The notes under the pieces were generated by a model. It ran no database searches, had not been told where the DNA came from, and saw nothing but the letters and a program-made list of their open reading frames with translations. Of a stretch of DNA of 64,000 nt, positions 33,025 to 41,747 are shown one piece after another; within the stretch, counting starts at the first letter, position 1, and each line of letters starts with the position of its first letter. Location: positions 248,001 through 312,000 of the forward strand of contig CAWGLZ010000003.1 in the NCBI GenBank assembly GCA_963823535.1, given 5' to 3'. The translations under genes and the position numbers were made by a program. The stretch comes from RPQJ01 sp963823535. GTDB lineage: Bacteria > Pseudomonadota > Gammaproteobacteria > Steroidobacterales > Steroidobacteraceae.

Positions 33025-34335
33025 ATGAACGTACGCCCGTTTGTGATCTTTTTCTTCCTGACCGCGCTCAGTGCCCACGCCGAGAGCGTCAGCGAGGACG
33101 CGTTCAAGGCCGCCGCCGACTGGACGGTGCAGATCCGCACCTCAGTCAGGCGCCCGTTCATCGAGGACGAGCAGGGAACGTGGTTCGGGGCCGGCTTGCT
33201 GGTTGACGCCGATCGCGGCTGGATACTCACCAACGCCCACGTCGCCGGCCATTCCTACGGCAAGATCTCCATTGCCTTCGTGGACGGCAAGGCAATTCCT
33301 GCCAGACGCATCTATGTCGATCCCGATCTCGACCTCGCGCTGCTTGCCTACGATCCGGGCCGGCTCTCACGCAGGACCGGAGTGCCCACGCTGGACTGCA
33401 ACGCGCTGCCCCCGGTCGGACATCCGGTCGGGGCTTTTGGTCATCCGTGGGGGTTTCGCTTCACCGGCACCCGCGGCATCACGTCGGCGGTCACCACTCG
33501 GCTGGGTGCCAACATGCTGCAGACGGATGCACCCATCAACGAAGGCAACTCCGGCGGTCCGCTCATCAGCCTGGAGACCGGGCGCGTCGTCGGAATCAAC
33601 ACGGCCAAGATCAAGGAAGAGTCGGTCGAAGGTCTGAGCTTTGCCGTGCCCATGCCCTATGCCTGCACGATCATCGAGTTGCTGAAGCAGGGCCGGGATC
33701 CCTCCCCGCCCGCTCATCTGGTGGATTTCGCGAGGGACGACAACGACGAGCAGACCCTGATCGTGGCCCGCTCGCGACTGCCGGCGGGCACGATCGACCT
33801 GCGGATCGGTGACGAGATCGTGGGTCTCGCCTCGCCCGCTCGTCAACTCACGACCGAAACCGACCTCGTGGATGCGCTGCGGGGCCGTCTCCAGGGGATC
33901 TTGTTGAGCGTGCGCCGTGACGGCCGGCTGCTGGAGCTTGAAGGACACTGGCCATCGGCCGCCAGGATCACGGAGCGGCGTGGACTCTGGATCTCCGGGG
34001 CACTCATTGCCGAGGCCGAGCCCGTCACCGGCGGCCTGATCTCGGGCACCCCGGCCTTGATGGTGCATCATGTCAGCCCGGGCTCGGAAGCCGAGTCGGC
34101 GGACCTGATGGTCTACGACCTGCTCCTGACCGCGGAGCGTACGCCGGTCGACTCGCTCGAAACCCTGGCGCAGCTTGCCCGGCGGGCAGCGTCCGCCGAC
34201 CAGCCACTCGAGCTGCTGCTGCTGCGACTGACCTCCGAGTCGCACGAAGAACTGTTCGTCCACGCCCGGCGTTTGTTGGCTGTCGAGGATCTGGAAGCCG
34301 TCGGACCCGGGCGCAATGGAGCTGGCGACCGGTAA
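33025..34335 (+). CDS. Periplasmic trypsin-like serine protease with PDZ-like repeats (HtrA/DegP type)
   Basis: A 436-residue exported protease. A signal peptide (MNVRPFVIFFFLTALSAHA) precedes the chymotrypsin fold with His72 (LTNAHVAGHS), Asp103 (DLDLALLAY) and Ser176 (NEGNSGGPL). Two PDZ-like segments follow (LRIGDEIVGLASPARQLTTE and VHHVSPGSEAESADLMVYDL). This is the HtrA/Deg layout for envelope protein quality control, but with a shorter first PDZ and no long LA loop. The ATG at 33025 is preferred over a GTG three codons earlier because it begins the signal. No sigma-E-like promoter is obvious. Confidence 0.88.
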   Translation: MNVRPFVIFFFLTALSAHAESVSEDAFKAAADWTVQIRTSVRRPFIEDEQGTWFGAGLLVDADRGWILTNAHVAGHSYGKISIAFVDGKAIPARRIYVDPDLDLALLAYDPGRLSRRTGVPTLDCNALPPVGHPVGAFGHPWGFRFTGTRGITSAVTTRLGANMLQTDAPINEGNSGGPLISLETGRVVGINTAKIKEESVEGLSFAVPMPYACTIIELLKQGRDPSPPAHLVDFARDDNDEQTLIVARSRLPAGTIDLRIGDEIVGLASPARQLTTETDLVDALRGRLQGILLSVRRDGRLLELEGHWPSAARITERRGLWISGALIAEAEPVTGGLISGTPALMVHHVSPGSEAESADLMVYDLLLTAERTPVDSLETLAQLARRAASADQPLELLLLRLTSESHEELFVHARRLLAVEDLEAVGPGRNGAGDR

Positions 34336-34360
34336 AAAACGGCCCTCGCGAGGAGGGCCG
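34334..34360 (-). terminator. Intrinsic terminator for leftward transcription
   Basis: Stem 34340-34347 pairs with 34353-34360 (CGGCCCTC with GAGGGCCG) around a 5-base loop. Read on the minus strand it is followed at once by six T (34339-34334). It would stop transcripts of the leftward cupin locus about 120 bases beyond its frame. Its U-run overlaps the last codon and stop of the protease gene on the plus strand. Confidence 0.75.
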
Positions 34361-34480
34361 AATCAGGGGGAGAAACTGTTGCGATGCAGCATGGAGTTGG
34401 CTGCGATCCGCGTACATACGTGGATACCACGGGCGCTGCAAGCCACGAAAAACACTATTGAATACAATGATGTAAACGCG

Positions 34481-35005
34481 TCACTGGCAGTGTCTTCGGC
34501 GGAATGCACAGCGACCTGTTCGTCCGGTGGAATCGACCTGCCGGCGCGATATCAGGGCCCGATATCGACCGACCCCAGGATCCTTGCAACCTCGCGCCCG
34601 TCTACCGTCCCAGTATTCGACGGCGTTCTTCGCCGCATCCTGCACGATGAACCGCGCGTCGGGTGCGGCAGGAGCGCCGTCGAGATGGCCATGACGAGAC
34701 CTCGCGCCCGTGTTGACGAGCTGGTGAGCCGAGTCTGCCCCGCCGGGCAGGTTCACGATGTAGTCCTGCGGCTTCACCTCGAAGGTCTCCTCGCCGAGTC
34801 GCAAGATGCCCGTGCCGCTCAGGATGAAGAAGTGCTCCTCGTTGGCGTGGTGATGGTGCAGCGGAAAAGCCGCCTTCCCCGGCGGTACCCGCGTCAGGTT
34901 GGCACCGATGGCCTGTGCGCCTGCGCTGTCTCCGAGCATGGCCATGGTGAACTCGAACACCGCCCCGCTCTGCCAGCAGCTCACGCAGCACGGAGCGTAC
35001 GCCAC
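34481..35005 (-). pseudogene. Degenerate cupin-domain protein gene
   Basis: The middle of the 174-residue frame is a good cupin: GANLTRVPPGKAAFPLHHHH, then ANEEHFFILSGTG and GGADSAHQLVNTG, with the metal-binding His/Glu set intact. After NTGA, another frame reads RGLVMAIST, as related cupins do. The first frame later resumes with NAVEYWDG, the usual family end. A segment of roughly 20-25 residues (normally PDSGK-containing) is missing, and after YWDG the frame does not stop where expected. An internal deletion plus indels is inferred. Start and stop as given are only those of the open frame. Confidence 0.55.
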
Positions 35006-35121
35006 TCACGCTGGTCTCCGACCGAGAGTCCGGTGCGTGCCTTGTGGGGGTCGGCGAACGGTCCCGATCCGCAACCCCTCCTCCGGATGTCGCGGGCTTC
35101 CCAGTCGCACGATACGCAGCG

Positions 35122-36033
35122 TCAAGTCGTCACGCGCTCCTTCTTCCCGTCCCGCCCCGAGTAACGGGTCCGGGCGTCGAATTCCTCGAGTTCGACCGCG
35201 ACGCCTTTGCCTCCGTAGACCGCATCCCGGAGCCAGGCAAGTTCCGTCTGCACGGCCTCGCGTGACCTGACCTCGCCATACCAGCAGCGCCGCCCGGCGT
35301 CCCACCAGTACCCGCGCTTCTTCAGCACATCCTTCGATTCGAAGGGGGAATTGCTCGCCCACAACCGGTACGACGGTGCCCGCGCCGAATCCAGCAGCCG
35401 CCGGAGCGCCGTGCCGCCGGACTCCGCGAATGGACGCCTGAGCACCTCGAGCAGTGCGAGGCAATCGATCTCCGCGCGGTGCCCCTCGTAGAAGAATCCG
35501 TGGCGATACGCGAGGTATTCGAGCTTCGAACTCTCGATCCCCGCCTCGGACCACGGCACTTCCTGCCACGAGCATCCCCACGGCAGCGCGGTGAACACCG
35601 GCAGCCGCGGTTCCAGGAATTTCCGGTCGAACCCGGCGTTGTGGGCAATGACGATGCCGACTCCGTCCAGCAGTCGGGCGACCGCTGCATCGTCGATTCG
35701 CCGGCCTGCCACCATCTCGTCCGTGATGCCATGGATAGCCGTGGACGCCGCGGGTATCGGTATCCCCGGATCCTCGAGCGCGTCCAGGGACCCGAGCACC
35801 CGACCGACGTCTCCCGAGGCCGCGGAGTACTCGAACACCACCACGGCCAGCTCGATGATCCTGTCGTTCGCGGGGTCCGTCCCCGTCGTTTCCGTGTCCA
35901 CGATGGCGGCGTGGCGCACCGCCGGGCCCTCGAGCGCGGGCGACTCACCGGTGACGTCCAGGCGCCGGAGCACCCTGTAGTCCGGGTGCCGTGCCAGCTG
36001 CACCGCCAGCCTTTCGGCCTCGTTCCGTTCCAT
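35122..36033 (-). CDS. DEDDh-type 3'-5' exonuclease
   Basis: A 303-residue DnaQ-like nuclease. ExoI motif is IVDTETTGTD (Asp46, Glu48), ExoII AHNAGFDRKFL and ExoIII HRAEIDCLALLEVL with the His that defines the DEDDh class. A C-terminal region of about 80 residues (LWASNSPFESKDVLKKRGYW) resembles the tail seen in stand-alone DnaQ-like proteins. The role is probably DNA repair or nucleotide end trimming. The ATG at 36033 begins the protein-like part; the upstream extension is Arg-rich. Confidence 0.9.
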   Translation of the reverse strand: MERNEAERLAVQLARHPDYRVLRRLDVTGESPALEGPAVRHAAIVDTETTGTDPANDRIIELAVVVFEYSAASGDVGRVLGSLDALEDPGIPIPAASTAIHGITDEMVAGRRIDDAAVARLLDGVGIVIAHNAGFDRKFLEPRLPVFTALPWGCSWQEVPWSEAGIESSKLEYLAYRHGFFYEGHRAEIDCLALLEVLRRPFAESGGTALRRLLDSARAPSYRLWASNSPFESKDVLKKRGYWWDAGRRCWYGEVRSREAVQTELAWLRDAVYGGKGVAVELEEFDARTRYSGRDGKKERVTT

Positions 36034-36242
36034 CGACGCCAAGCCTCTCGGGGTCAGAGTCCCGTTCACGCGACCGCCGCGCGGCCCTCCACAGCTTACT
36101 TGAACTTGTGGGTTGGATCGGCGGGCGGTGGGCCGTCGTCCCGATCGCGCCGTCAATCGATCCCGGGGCGGTGTGGTGGGCACCGCAGGCGATTCCCGCT
36201 TAGAATCCGCACTCCCCCGGGACGACTCTGGCGAGGACGAAC

Positions 36243-37136
36243 ATGAGCAATTTCGAGCAGCAGAAAGCGAAGTTCCGCACCCAGGCCGGCTTCATCGCCG
36301 CCCTGGACCAGAGCGGGGGCAGCACGCCCAAGGCCCTGAAGCTTTACGGCATTGCGGAGAGCGAGTACTCCGGTGAAGCCCAGATGATGGATCTCATCCA
36401 CGCCATGCGGACACGCATCATCACGAGTCCGAGCTTCAACGGTGAGCGCATTCTCGGCGCCATCCTGTTCGAGAACACCATGGACCGGGCAATTCTAGGC
36501 CGGCCCACGGCCGAGTATCTCTGGGAGGCGAAGAAGGTCGTCCCGATCCTCAAGGTCGACAAGGGCCTCGAGGCGGAGGCGAACGGTGTACAGCGGATGA
36601 AGCCGATGCCAGGGCTGGACAAGCTTCTCGATCGTGCCCGGGCCAAGGGCATCTTCGGCACCAAGATGCGTTCCGTGATCAAGCAGGCCAACCCGGACGG
36701 CATCCGCGCGGTGGTGGACCAGCAGTTCGAGGTCGCCCGGCAGATCATCGCCGCGGGTCTCGTGCCGATCATCGAACCCGAGGTGGACATCCACTGTCCT
36801 GACAAGGCGGCGGCGGAGGACCTGCTCAAGGCGGAGATTACCCGCCAGCTCGACCAGCTTCCCGAGGGCCAGCTGGTCATGCTGAAGCTGACCCTGCCGG
36901 ACCGCGACAACCTGTACGCGGACCTGATCGCGCATCCGAAGGTGCTGAAGGTGGTGGCCTTGTCCGGAGGCTACTCGCGGGAGGAGGCCAACACGCGCCT
37001 TGCGCGGCAGACAGGCATGGTGGCGAGCTTCTCACGGGCGCTGACCGAGGGGCTCTCGGCCCAGCAGTCGGACCAGCAATTCGACGCGGCGCTGGACCAG
37101 GCGATCGAAAGCATCTACCAGGCCTCGAAGACCTGA
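36243..37136 (+). CDS. Fructose-bisphosphate aldolase class I
   Basis: A 297-residue class I aldolase that reversibly cleaves fructose 1,6-bisphosphate in glycolysis and gluconeogenesis through a Schiff base, with no metal needed. The sequence starts FIAALDQSGGSTPKAL, a strong signature of the short bacterial class I group. PILKVDKGLE and VIKQANPDGI follow; the Schiff-base Lys is probably in LVMLKLTLPD and the phosphate loop in LSGGYSREEAN. The ATG at 36243 follows GAGGA. It stands alone, so no operon context helps. Confidence 0.93.
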   Translation: MSNFEQQKAKFRTQAGFIAALDQSGGSTPKALKLYGIAESEYSGEAQMMDLIHAMRTRIITSPSFNGERILGAILFENTMDRAILGRPTAEYLWEAKKVVPILKVDKGLEAEANGVQRMKPMPGLDKLLDRARAKGIFGTKMRSVIKQANPDGIRAVVDQQFEVARQIIAAGLVPIIEPEVDIHCPDKAAAEDLLKAEITRQLDQLPEGQLVMLKLTLPDRDNLYADLIAHPKVLKVVALSGGYSREEANTRLARQTGMVASFSRALTEGLSAQQSDQQFDAALDQAIESIYQASKT

Positions 37137-37162
37137 CGGTCCGGCGCCCGGACGATCGCCGC

Positions 37163-37594
37163 TCAGTCGTCGTCCGGGTGCGCTGGGGCGCCGTCGGGTT
37201 TCAGCTGCTCGAGGAAGTCGAGCACCGCGGCACGCTCTGTCTCGTTGCGCAGGCCTCCCATGTCCATCCGGGTGCCGGGCGCGAACGCCTGCGGGTTGCT
37301 CAGGAAGCGGTCCAGCGTCGCGCGATCCCAGTTGCCGGAGTGCCGTCGCAGCGCGTCGGAGTAATCGAAGCCTTCGACGCTGGCGATCTGCCGGCCCACG
37401 ACGCCCCACAGCGTCGGACCTTCCAGGGGAGCCTCGTCCGGCTCGAAGGCGTGGCAGGCGAGGCACACCTCGAAGGCGTCGGGCACTTCGTGTTCCATGG
37501 GCCCGACACTTGCGGCCGCGGTCGTCACTGCGACGCCGACGCACAGGGCCGTCAGGATCGAGCGCGCCGGCGAGATCCGACTGGAAGCGGTCAT
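37163..37594 (-). CDS. Small periplasmic c-type cytochrome
   Basis: A 143-residue exported class I cytochrome c. A signal peptide (SILTALCVGVAVTTAAA) is followed by the haem motif CLACH (Cys44, Cys47, His48), a GPTLWGVVGR core and the likely sixth ligand Met in TRMDMGGL. It would carry electrons in the periplasm and need the ccm products for haem attachment. The ATG at 37594 starts the signal. It converges on the aldolase gene. Its electron partner is unknown. Confidence 0.9.
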   Translation of the reverse strand: MTASSRISPARSILTALCVGVAVTTAAASVGPMEHEVPDAFEVCLACHAFEPDEAPLEGPTLWGVVGRQIASVEGFDYSDALRRHSGNWDRATLDRFLSNPQAFAPGTRMDMGGLRNETERAAVLDFLEQLKPDGAPAHPDDD

Positions 37595-37632
37595 GATTCA
37601 GGTCGCGGCGGTCGCTAACCTGGGCACGGTGG

Positions 37633-37956
37633 TCAGTCTCCTGCCACCTGGATCAACACCAGCGCCCCGCAGCGCGGGCAGGTACTCGATTCCACCGCCT
37701 CAACCTCGAACCATCGGCGACCACATTCGCAGCGCACCTGCAGGACCCAATGACCGACGGCGCGGCCCACGCGCTGCTCCAGCACCTCGAAACCGTCCGG
37801 CATCCGGGTGACCCGTGGTGTCGGGCCCGAGCCCTGGGTGTCGTCGATGTCGTCCGTGCCACCGTCGCGCCCGGAGACGTCGCGATCGAGCATGCGCATC
37901 AGCTGCGTCAGGCTGATCATCTCCAGCGGTTCGTCGGCCTTCTTCTCGTCGCTCAT
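37633..37956 (-). CDS. Small zinc-ribbon protein
   Basis: A 107-residue cytosolic protein. The acidic N-terminal half starts MSDEKKADEPLEMISLTQLM; the C-terminal half holds two Cys pairs, CECG and CPRCG, forming a likely zinc ribbon (VRCECGRRWFEVEAVESSTC). Role unknown; RNA or protein binding is possible. The ATG at 37956 follows GGGAGC. It is 39 bases upstream of the cytochrome gene on the same strand. Confidence 0.7.
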   Translation of the reverse strand: MSDEKKADEPLEMISLTQLMRMLDRDVSGRDGGTDDIDDTQGSGPTPRVTRMPDGFEVLEQRVGRAVGHWVLQVRCECGRRWFEVEAVESSTCPRCGALVLIQVAGD

Positions 37957-38207
37957 TCCCAAGCTCCCTGCCGGTCTGCTTCGCCGGCATCTTACGCCAT
38001 ATCGCCGGAAATCATGTCGGGGCGCGGATTGCAAGCCCGGTGGCGCCAGGCCCACGGGCTTGCACCTCGGGCGGCGATGCAGCGCCCGGACCGGGAACGG
38101 GATCCGGAACCCCCGGCCGAGGGCAACACGTTGCCCCCAACCTGGCCCTGACCATTTATCATTGCGCCCCCCGCTGGGCACCCCGCCCCGCCATCAGGAG
38201 ATTGCGC

Positions 38208-38745
38208 ATGAAGAGAACAGTTCTGGGTTTCATTGCCGCTTCGCTGGTCGCGCTGGCCCAGCCCGCGCTGGCACAGAAGACCGCAGGTGAGGTGCTGGAT
38301 GACAACACGATCAATGCCAGCGTCAAGGCCGCGCTCATCGGAGCCGAGGGGGTACCCTCCACTCAGGTGAACGTCGAGACCTACCGCGGCATCGTGCTGC
38401 TGAGCGGATTCGTGGAGAGCTCAGGCGCAGAAGGATGCCGCCGCCAAGGCCGCCAAGGACGTTTCGGGCGTGCAGAAGATCCACAACGTCGTCGCCCTGC
38501 ACCCGTCGACGTCCATGGGCACGAAGCTCGACGACACCGTGATCACCGGCAAGGTCAAGGCTGCGCTGATGGACGACAAAGACGTCAAGAGCGGTCAGAT
38601 CAACGTCGAGACGAAGGGCGGCATCGTCCAGCTGGCCGGCTTCGTGACGGGCGACCAGATGCAGAAGCGCGCCCTCGAGATCGCCAAGGGCGTGAGCGGC
38701 GTGAAGCGCGTCGAGGACGCGATGTACGTCAAGCCGGCGGAGTAA
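38208..38745 (+). pseudogene. Periplasmic BON-domain protein gene with a one-base frameshift
   Basis: The ATG at 38208 follows CAGGAG and starts a signal peptide (MKRTVLGFIAASLVALAQPA). The first BON domain reads DDNTINASVKAALIGAEGV and GIVLLSGFVESS. At about 38423 the frame changes: one extra base turns SSAQKDAAAK into SSGAEGCRR. The second BON domain (DDTVITGKVKAALMDDKDV, GIVQLAGFVTGDQMQKRALE) is intact in the new frame and stops at 38745. Two-BON proteins of about 180 residues are usual envelope-stability proteins (OsmY-like). The break may be a sequencing error. The end overlaps the convergent MaoC gene. Confidence 0.75.
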
Positions 38746-39620
38746 CGGCTCCCCACCACGCGTACATGTGGACGCGTCCTGTGCGGATGTCGCACAGGGC
38801 GCGTCTCACCTGGCCATCCGCCACCCATTCCTTGACCGCGACCCGCCCCGGCAGTTGTACCGGTGTGAGGAACTGCGTATGGATGGGGGTTCCGCGCGGA
38901 ACGTCGGGCGCCGGCGCCTCGGCGAGACTGCGAGCCAGGGACCACATGCCGTGTGCAATCGAACCGCGCAGACCGAAGAACCGCGCGGCGCGATCGCTGA
39001 GGTGGATCGGATTGAAGTCGTTCGAGACCCGGGCGTAGGCCCACGCGGTCTCCAGCGAAACGTCGAGCTCGGCCAGCACCCGGCTGTCCTTTGGCGCCTT
39101 CGGAGGCCGCGGAGGACGTCCGCCCGACTGCCCCATTGGTTGCGGCCAGCGCGACATGAAGACGCAGGTCTCGCGCCAGGGCGTCCCTGAGTCGCCCGTG
39201 ATCTCCGTTTCGATGTCGAAGGTGAGACCGGTGTCGGTGCGCTGGTAGTTCCGCGCCGAGACCGCGATGTCGAGGCGCATGCCCGCGGTGAGTTCGCCCG
39301 GGCACTCAATGACGTTCGAAAGGTGGATCAGGCCCATCGGTCGCAGCGGAAATTCGCGGTCCGCGAAGATTCTGCAGGTGCAGAGGCATCGCGAGGACGT
39401 GGGGAAAGGTCACCGGCAGCGGGGACCCGGTCTGGAACCCGCACATCGATGCGTAGGCAGCCGCCTTGCGCCCGTCCAGTCGTACTCCAGCGACCGACGC
39501 CTTGAATTCCGGGGGATCCGTGACCTCGGTGATCGGCGGGCGGCGGGTCAGCAGGACCCGCGGATAAGTCGCCCAGACGGAAGGCAGTCGCGACAGCGGC
39601 AGCTGCACCGTTCGCGTCAT
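38729..39620 (-). pseudogene. MaoC-like dehydratase gene with a one-base frameshift
   Basis: From 39620 the frame reads RRPPITEVTDPPEFKASVAG and LPVTFPHVLAMPLHLQ, a hot-dog-fold MaoC-like start. At about 39370 one extra base breaks it. In the next frame FADREFPLRPMGLIHLSN continues, then VSNDFNPIHLSDRAARFFG with the catalytic Asp/His pair (DFNPIH), AHGMWSLA, and the stop at 38729. Together they give one protein of about 295 residues, normal for a two-domain MaoC dehydratase or thioesterase-like protein. The gene begins 4 bases after ccmI, so it shares that transcript. The break may be a sequencing error. Confidence 0.78.
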
Positions 39621-39624
39621 CGGC

Positions 39625-40752
39625 TTAAGGGGCCACCGTATTGATCACCAGGCTCAGGTCGCCCGCCGCTCCCTTCTTGTGCATCGATTCGCCGACGAGG
39701 TCGCCGGAGGTCGTCACGGCGGTGCCCCCGAACGAGACGCGAGCGACGATCTGCACGTCGTCCACCGACGACAGGTTGCGTCCTTCGATCATCGCCTGCG
39801 AGTCACTCAATACGACGGTCGTCGGCAATGCGTCGGTGGTCAGCCGTACGGCGGCGAGCGGTGGACCGGGAATTCCCGGCTCGCGGGCGCTGACGAACAG
39901 CGCCGTGCCTGGCCTGAGCTTGCCGGCCATCGCCGGGTCGACCGACAGTGCGATCCGGATCGTCCGGCCGGAGGCAGACTCGCCTGCAGCATCGGACATG
40001 ACAGGGTCGGCCCCGCCCATGCCGCCCATGTTGCCCATGGCCGGTGCGGCGGCGGCCACGCCCGCCGACGGCACGTCCACCCCGAGACCCTGCAACTGGG
40101 TGACGAGGATCTGCCGGATTTCTTCCGGAGGATTCATTTCGAGCAGCTTTGTCCACTGCACCTTCGTCGTCTCGGTGTCATCCGATCGCAGCGCGATCAA
40201 TCCCGAATACCACAGCGCCTTCTGGTTGGCCGGATCGGCGGCCAGGGCCGCATCGATGATCGACTTGGCGCGGGGCTGAGCGTCGGGCTGACCGGCGAGT
40301 ACGATGGCTTCGGCGAGGTCCAGCTCGACCTCGGTATCGCCGCCGCCCGTCAATGCGCTGGCCTTCTGGTAGGCGTTCACCGCGTCTGCCGGACGTCCGG
40401 ACACCAGGTAGGTGCGACCGAGCATGCGCCATCCTTCGACGTCCCCGGGACTCTGCTGCAGCCGTTGCTCGAGACTGGCGGTGACCTCGTCCATCGAGCC
40501 GGCGTTCTGCGCATGGTTGCCGCTGGCCATGGCCGGGGCATCCGGGTTGTCCCAGGGGAAGTTGCTGATCCGGCCGTACAGCGCCGATGCGGCGAGCGGC
40601 AGCACCACCAGCAGTGCGACCGCGGCTGGCACGGCACGCGGTATGGCAGCCTGCCCTTTTGCGGCAACGGGCGCCTCGCGCAGCAGGGGCACGAGGATCA
40701 ACACAAGCGCCACCACGATCATGGCGGCGCATCCGATCAGGAATGTAGTCAC
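39625..40752 (-). CDS. ccmI: Cytochrome c maturation protein CcmI
   Basis: A 375-residue membrane-anchored TPR protein that guides apocytochrome c to the haem ligation complex. Two helices lie near the N-terminus (TTFLIGCAAMIVVALVLILV and VPAAVALLVVLPLAASALYG) around a short cytosolic loop. TPR repeats follow (DVEGWRMLGRTYLVSGRPAD, SIIDAALAADPANQKALWYS), then a beta-rich periplasmic domain (RTIRIALSVDPAMAGKLRPG). The start overlaps the ccmH stop by 4 bases (ATGA). It is the last ccm gene, with a frameshifted MaoC gene immediately after it. Confidence 0.92.
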   Translation of the reverse strand: MTTFLIGCAAMIVVALVLILVPLLREAPVAAKGQAAIPRAVPAAVALLVVLPLAASALYGRISNFPWDNPDAPAMASGNHAQNAGSMDEVTASLEQRLQQSPGDVEGWRMLGRTYLVSGRPADAVNAYQKASALTGGGDTEVELDLAEAIVLAGQPDAQPRAKSIIDAALAADPANQKALWYSGLIALRSDDTETTKVQWTKLLEMNPPEEIRQILVTQLQGLGVDVPSAGVAAAAPAMGNMGGMGGADPVMSDAAGESASGRTIRIALSVDPAMAGKLRPGTALFVSAREPGIPGPPLAAVRLTTDALPTTVVLSDSQAMIEGRNLSSVDDVQIVARVSFGGTAVTTSGDLVGESMHKKGAAGDLSLVINTVAP

Positions 40753-41189
40753 GATTGGCCAGCCTCCGGGCCGTCAGCCTCGATATCGGATTCCTGGGCG
40801 CGGCGGCGCACCACGCGCACCAGCACGACGGCGGCGATCAGCAGCAGCAGCACCGGCGCGGCCCACAGCAGGAAGTTCTGGGCCGTCATGCGCGGCCGAT
40901 AGAGTACGAAATCGCCGTAGCGCTCGATCATGAACTCGCGGATCTCGTCGTCGCTCTTGCCGGCGGCGATCATCTCGCGCACTTCGCGGCGCAGGTCCTG
41001 GGCGAGCGTCGCGTTCGAATCCGCAATGGTCTGGTTCTGGCAGACGAGGCAGCGCAGTTCCCGGTTGATCGTCTCGTAACGATGCTGCAGTACCGGATCC
41101 TCGAAGGCGGCCTCGGAATCGATGGCGAGCGCCTGCCCGCCGAGGGCCAGCAGTGCCGCGAGCAGCCCAGCTCGGAAGAAGACATTCAT
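40749..41189 (-). CDS. ccmH: Cytochrome c maturation protein CcmH
   Basis: A 146-residue periplasmic, membrane-anchored thiol oxidoreductase that keeps apocytochrome Cys pairs reduced for haem attachment. A signal peptide (MNVFFRAGLLAALLALGGQA) precedes the LRCLVCQNQ motif with active Cys47 and Cys50. The C-terminal helix is NFLLWAAPVLLLLIAAVVLV. The ATG at 41189 overlaps the ccmG stop by one base. The protein is the short CcmH type, with the TPR part carried by separate CcmI. Confidence 0.94.
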   Translation of the reverse strand: MNVFFRAGLLAALLALGGQALAIDSEAAFEDPVLQHRYETINRELRCLVCQNQTIADSNATLAQDLRREVREMIAAGKSDDEIREFMIERYGDFVLYRPRMTAQNFLLWAAPVLLLLIAAVVLVRVVRRRAQESDIEADGPEAGQS

Positions 41190-41737
41190 CACGACCTGGT
41201 CCCCGTTGCGGCGCGCGACGCCTCGATGCGCGGCAGGAACTCCTCGTTCCAGATTTCCATCGTCATCGGTGCAATGTGCTTGTAGAGGACGACGCCGTCC
41301 GGTCCGATCAGGAAGGTCTCCGGAGCGCCGTAGACACCCCAGTCGATGGCCGTGCGACCCTCGCGGTCCTCGGCGACCACGGCGTACGGATTGCCGAGCT
41401 TCCGCAGCCATTGCTGGGCGGCGGCGTTGTCGTCTTTCCAGTTGAGGCCGACGATCGGCACGGTCTTCTGCCGCGCGATGGCCAGCAGCGTGTCGTGTTC
41501 CTCGCGGCAGCCTCCGCACCAGGTACCCCAGACGTTGAGCACCCAGGGTTGGCCGAGCAGTTCGCCCGACGACACGGGATAGGTGGCGTCGTGCAGGCTC
41601 GGCAGCGAAAACTCCGGCGCGGGCTTGCCGATCAATGGCGAGGGCACCTCGCGCGGGTTCAGGCTGAGGCCCTTGAACAATGCCAGCCCGAGCAGCACGA
41701 AGAGCAACAGCGGGATGATGAACTTGAGCGTGCGCAT
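41189..41737 (-). CDS. ccmG: Thiol:disulfide interchange protein CcmG/DsbE
   Basis: A 182-residue membrane-tethered thioredoxin-fold protein. One N-terminal helix (FIIPLLLFVLLGLALFKGL) anchors it. The active site is WGTWCGGC (Cys74, Cys77), with the usual acidic WKDDN region and a cis-Pro in YGAPETFLI. It reduces CcmH and apocytochrome c in the periplasm and takes electrons from DsbD/CcdA. It lies 10 bases after ccmF and overlaps ccmH by one base, in the standard order. Confidence 0.94.
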   Translation of the reverse strand: MRTLKFIIPLLLFVLLGLALFKGLSLNPREVPSPLIGKPAPEFSLPSLHDATYPVSSGELLGQPWVLNVWGTWCGGCREEHDTLLAIARQKTVPIVGLNWKDDNAAAQQWLRKLGNPYAVVAEDREGRTAIDWGVYGAPETFLIGPDGVVLYKHIAPMTMEIWNEEFLPRIEASRAATGTRS

Positions 41738-41747
41738 GGCGGTCGTC

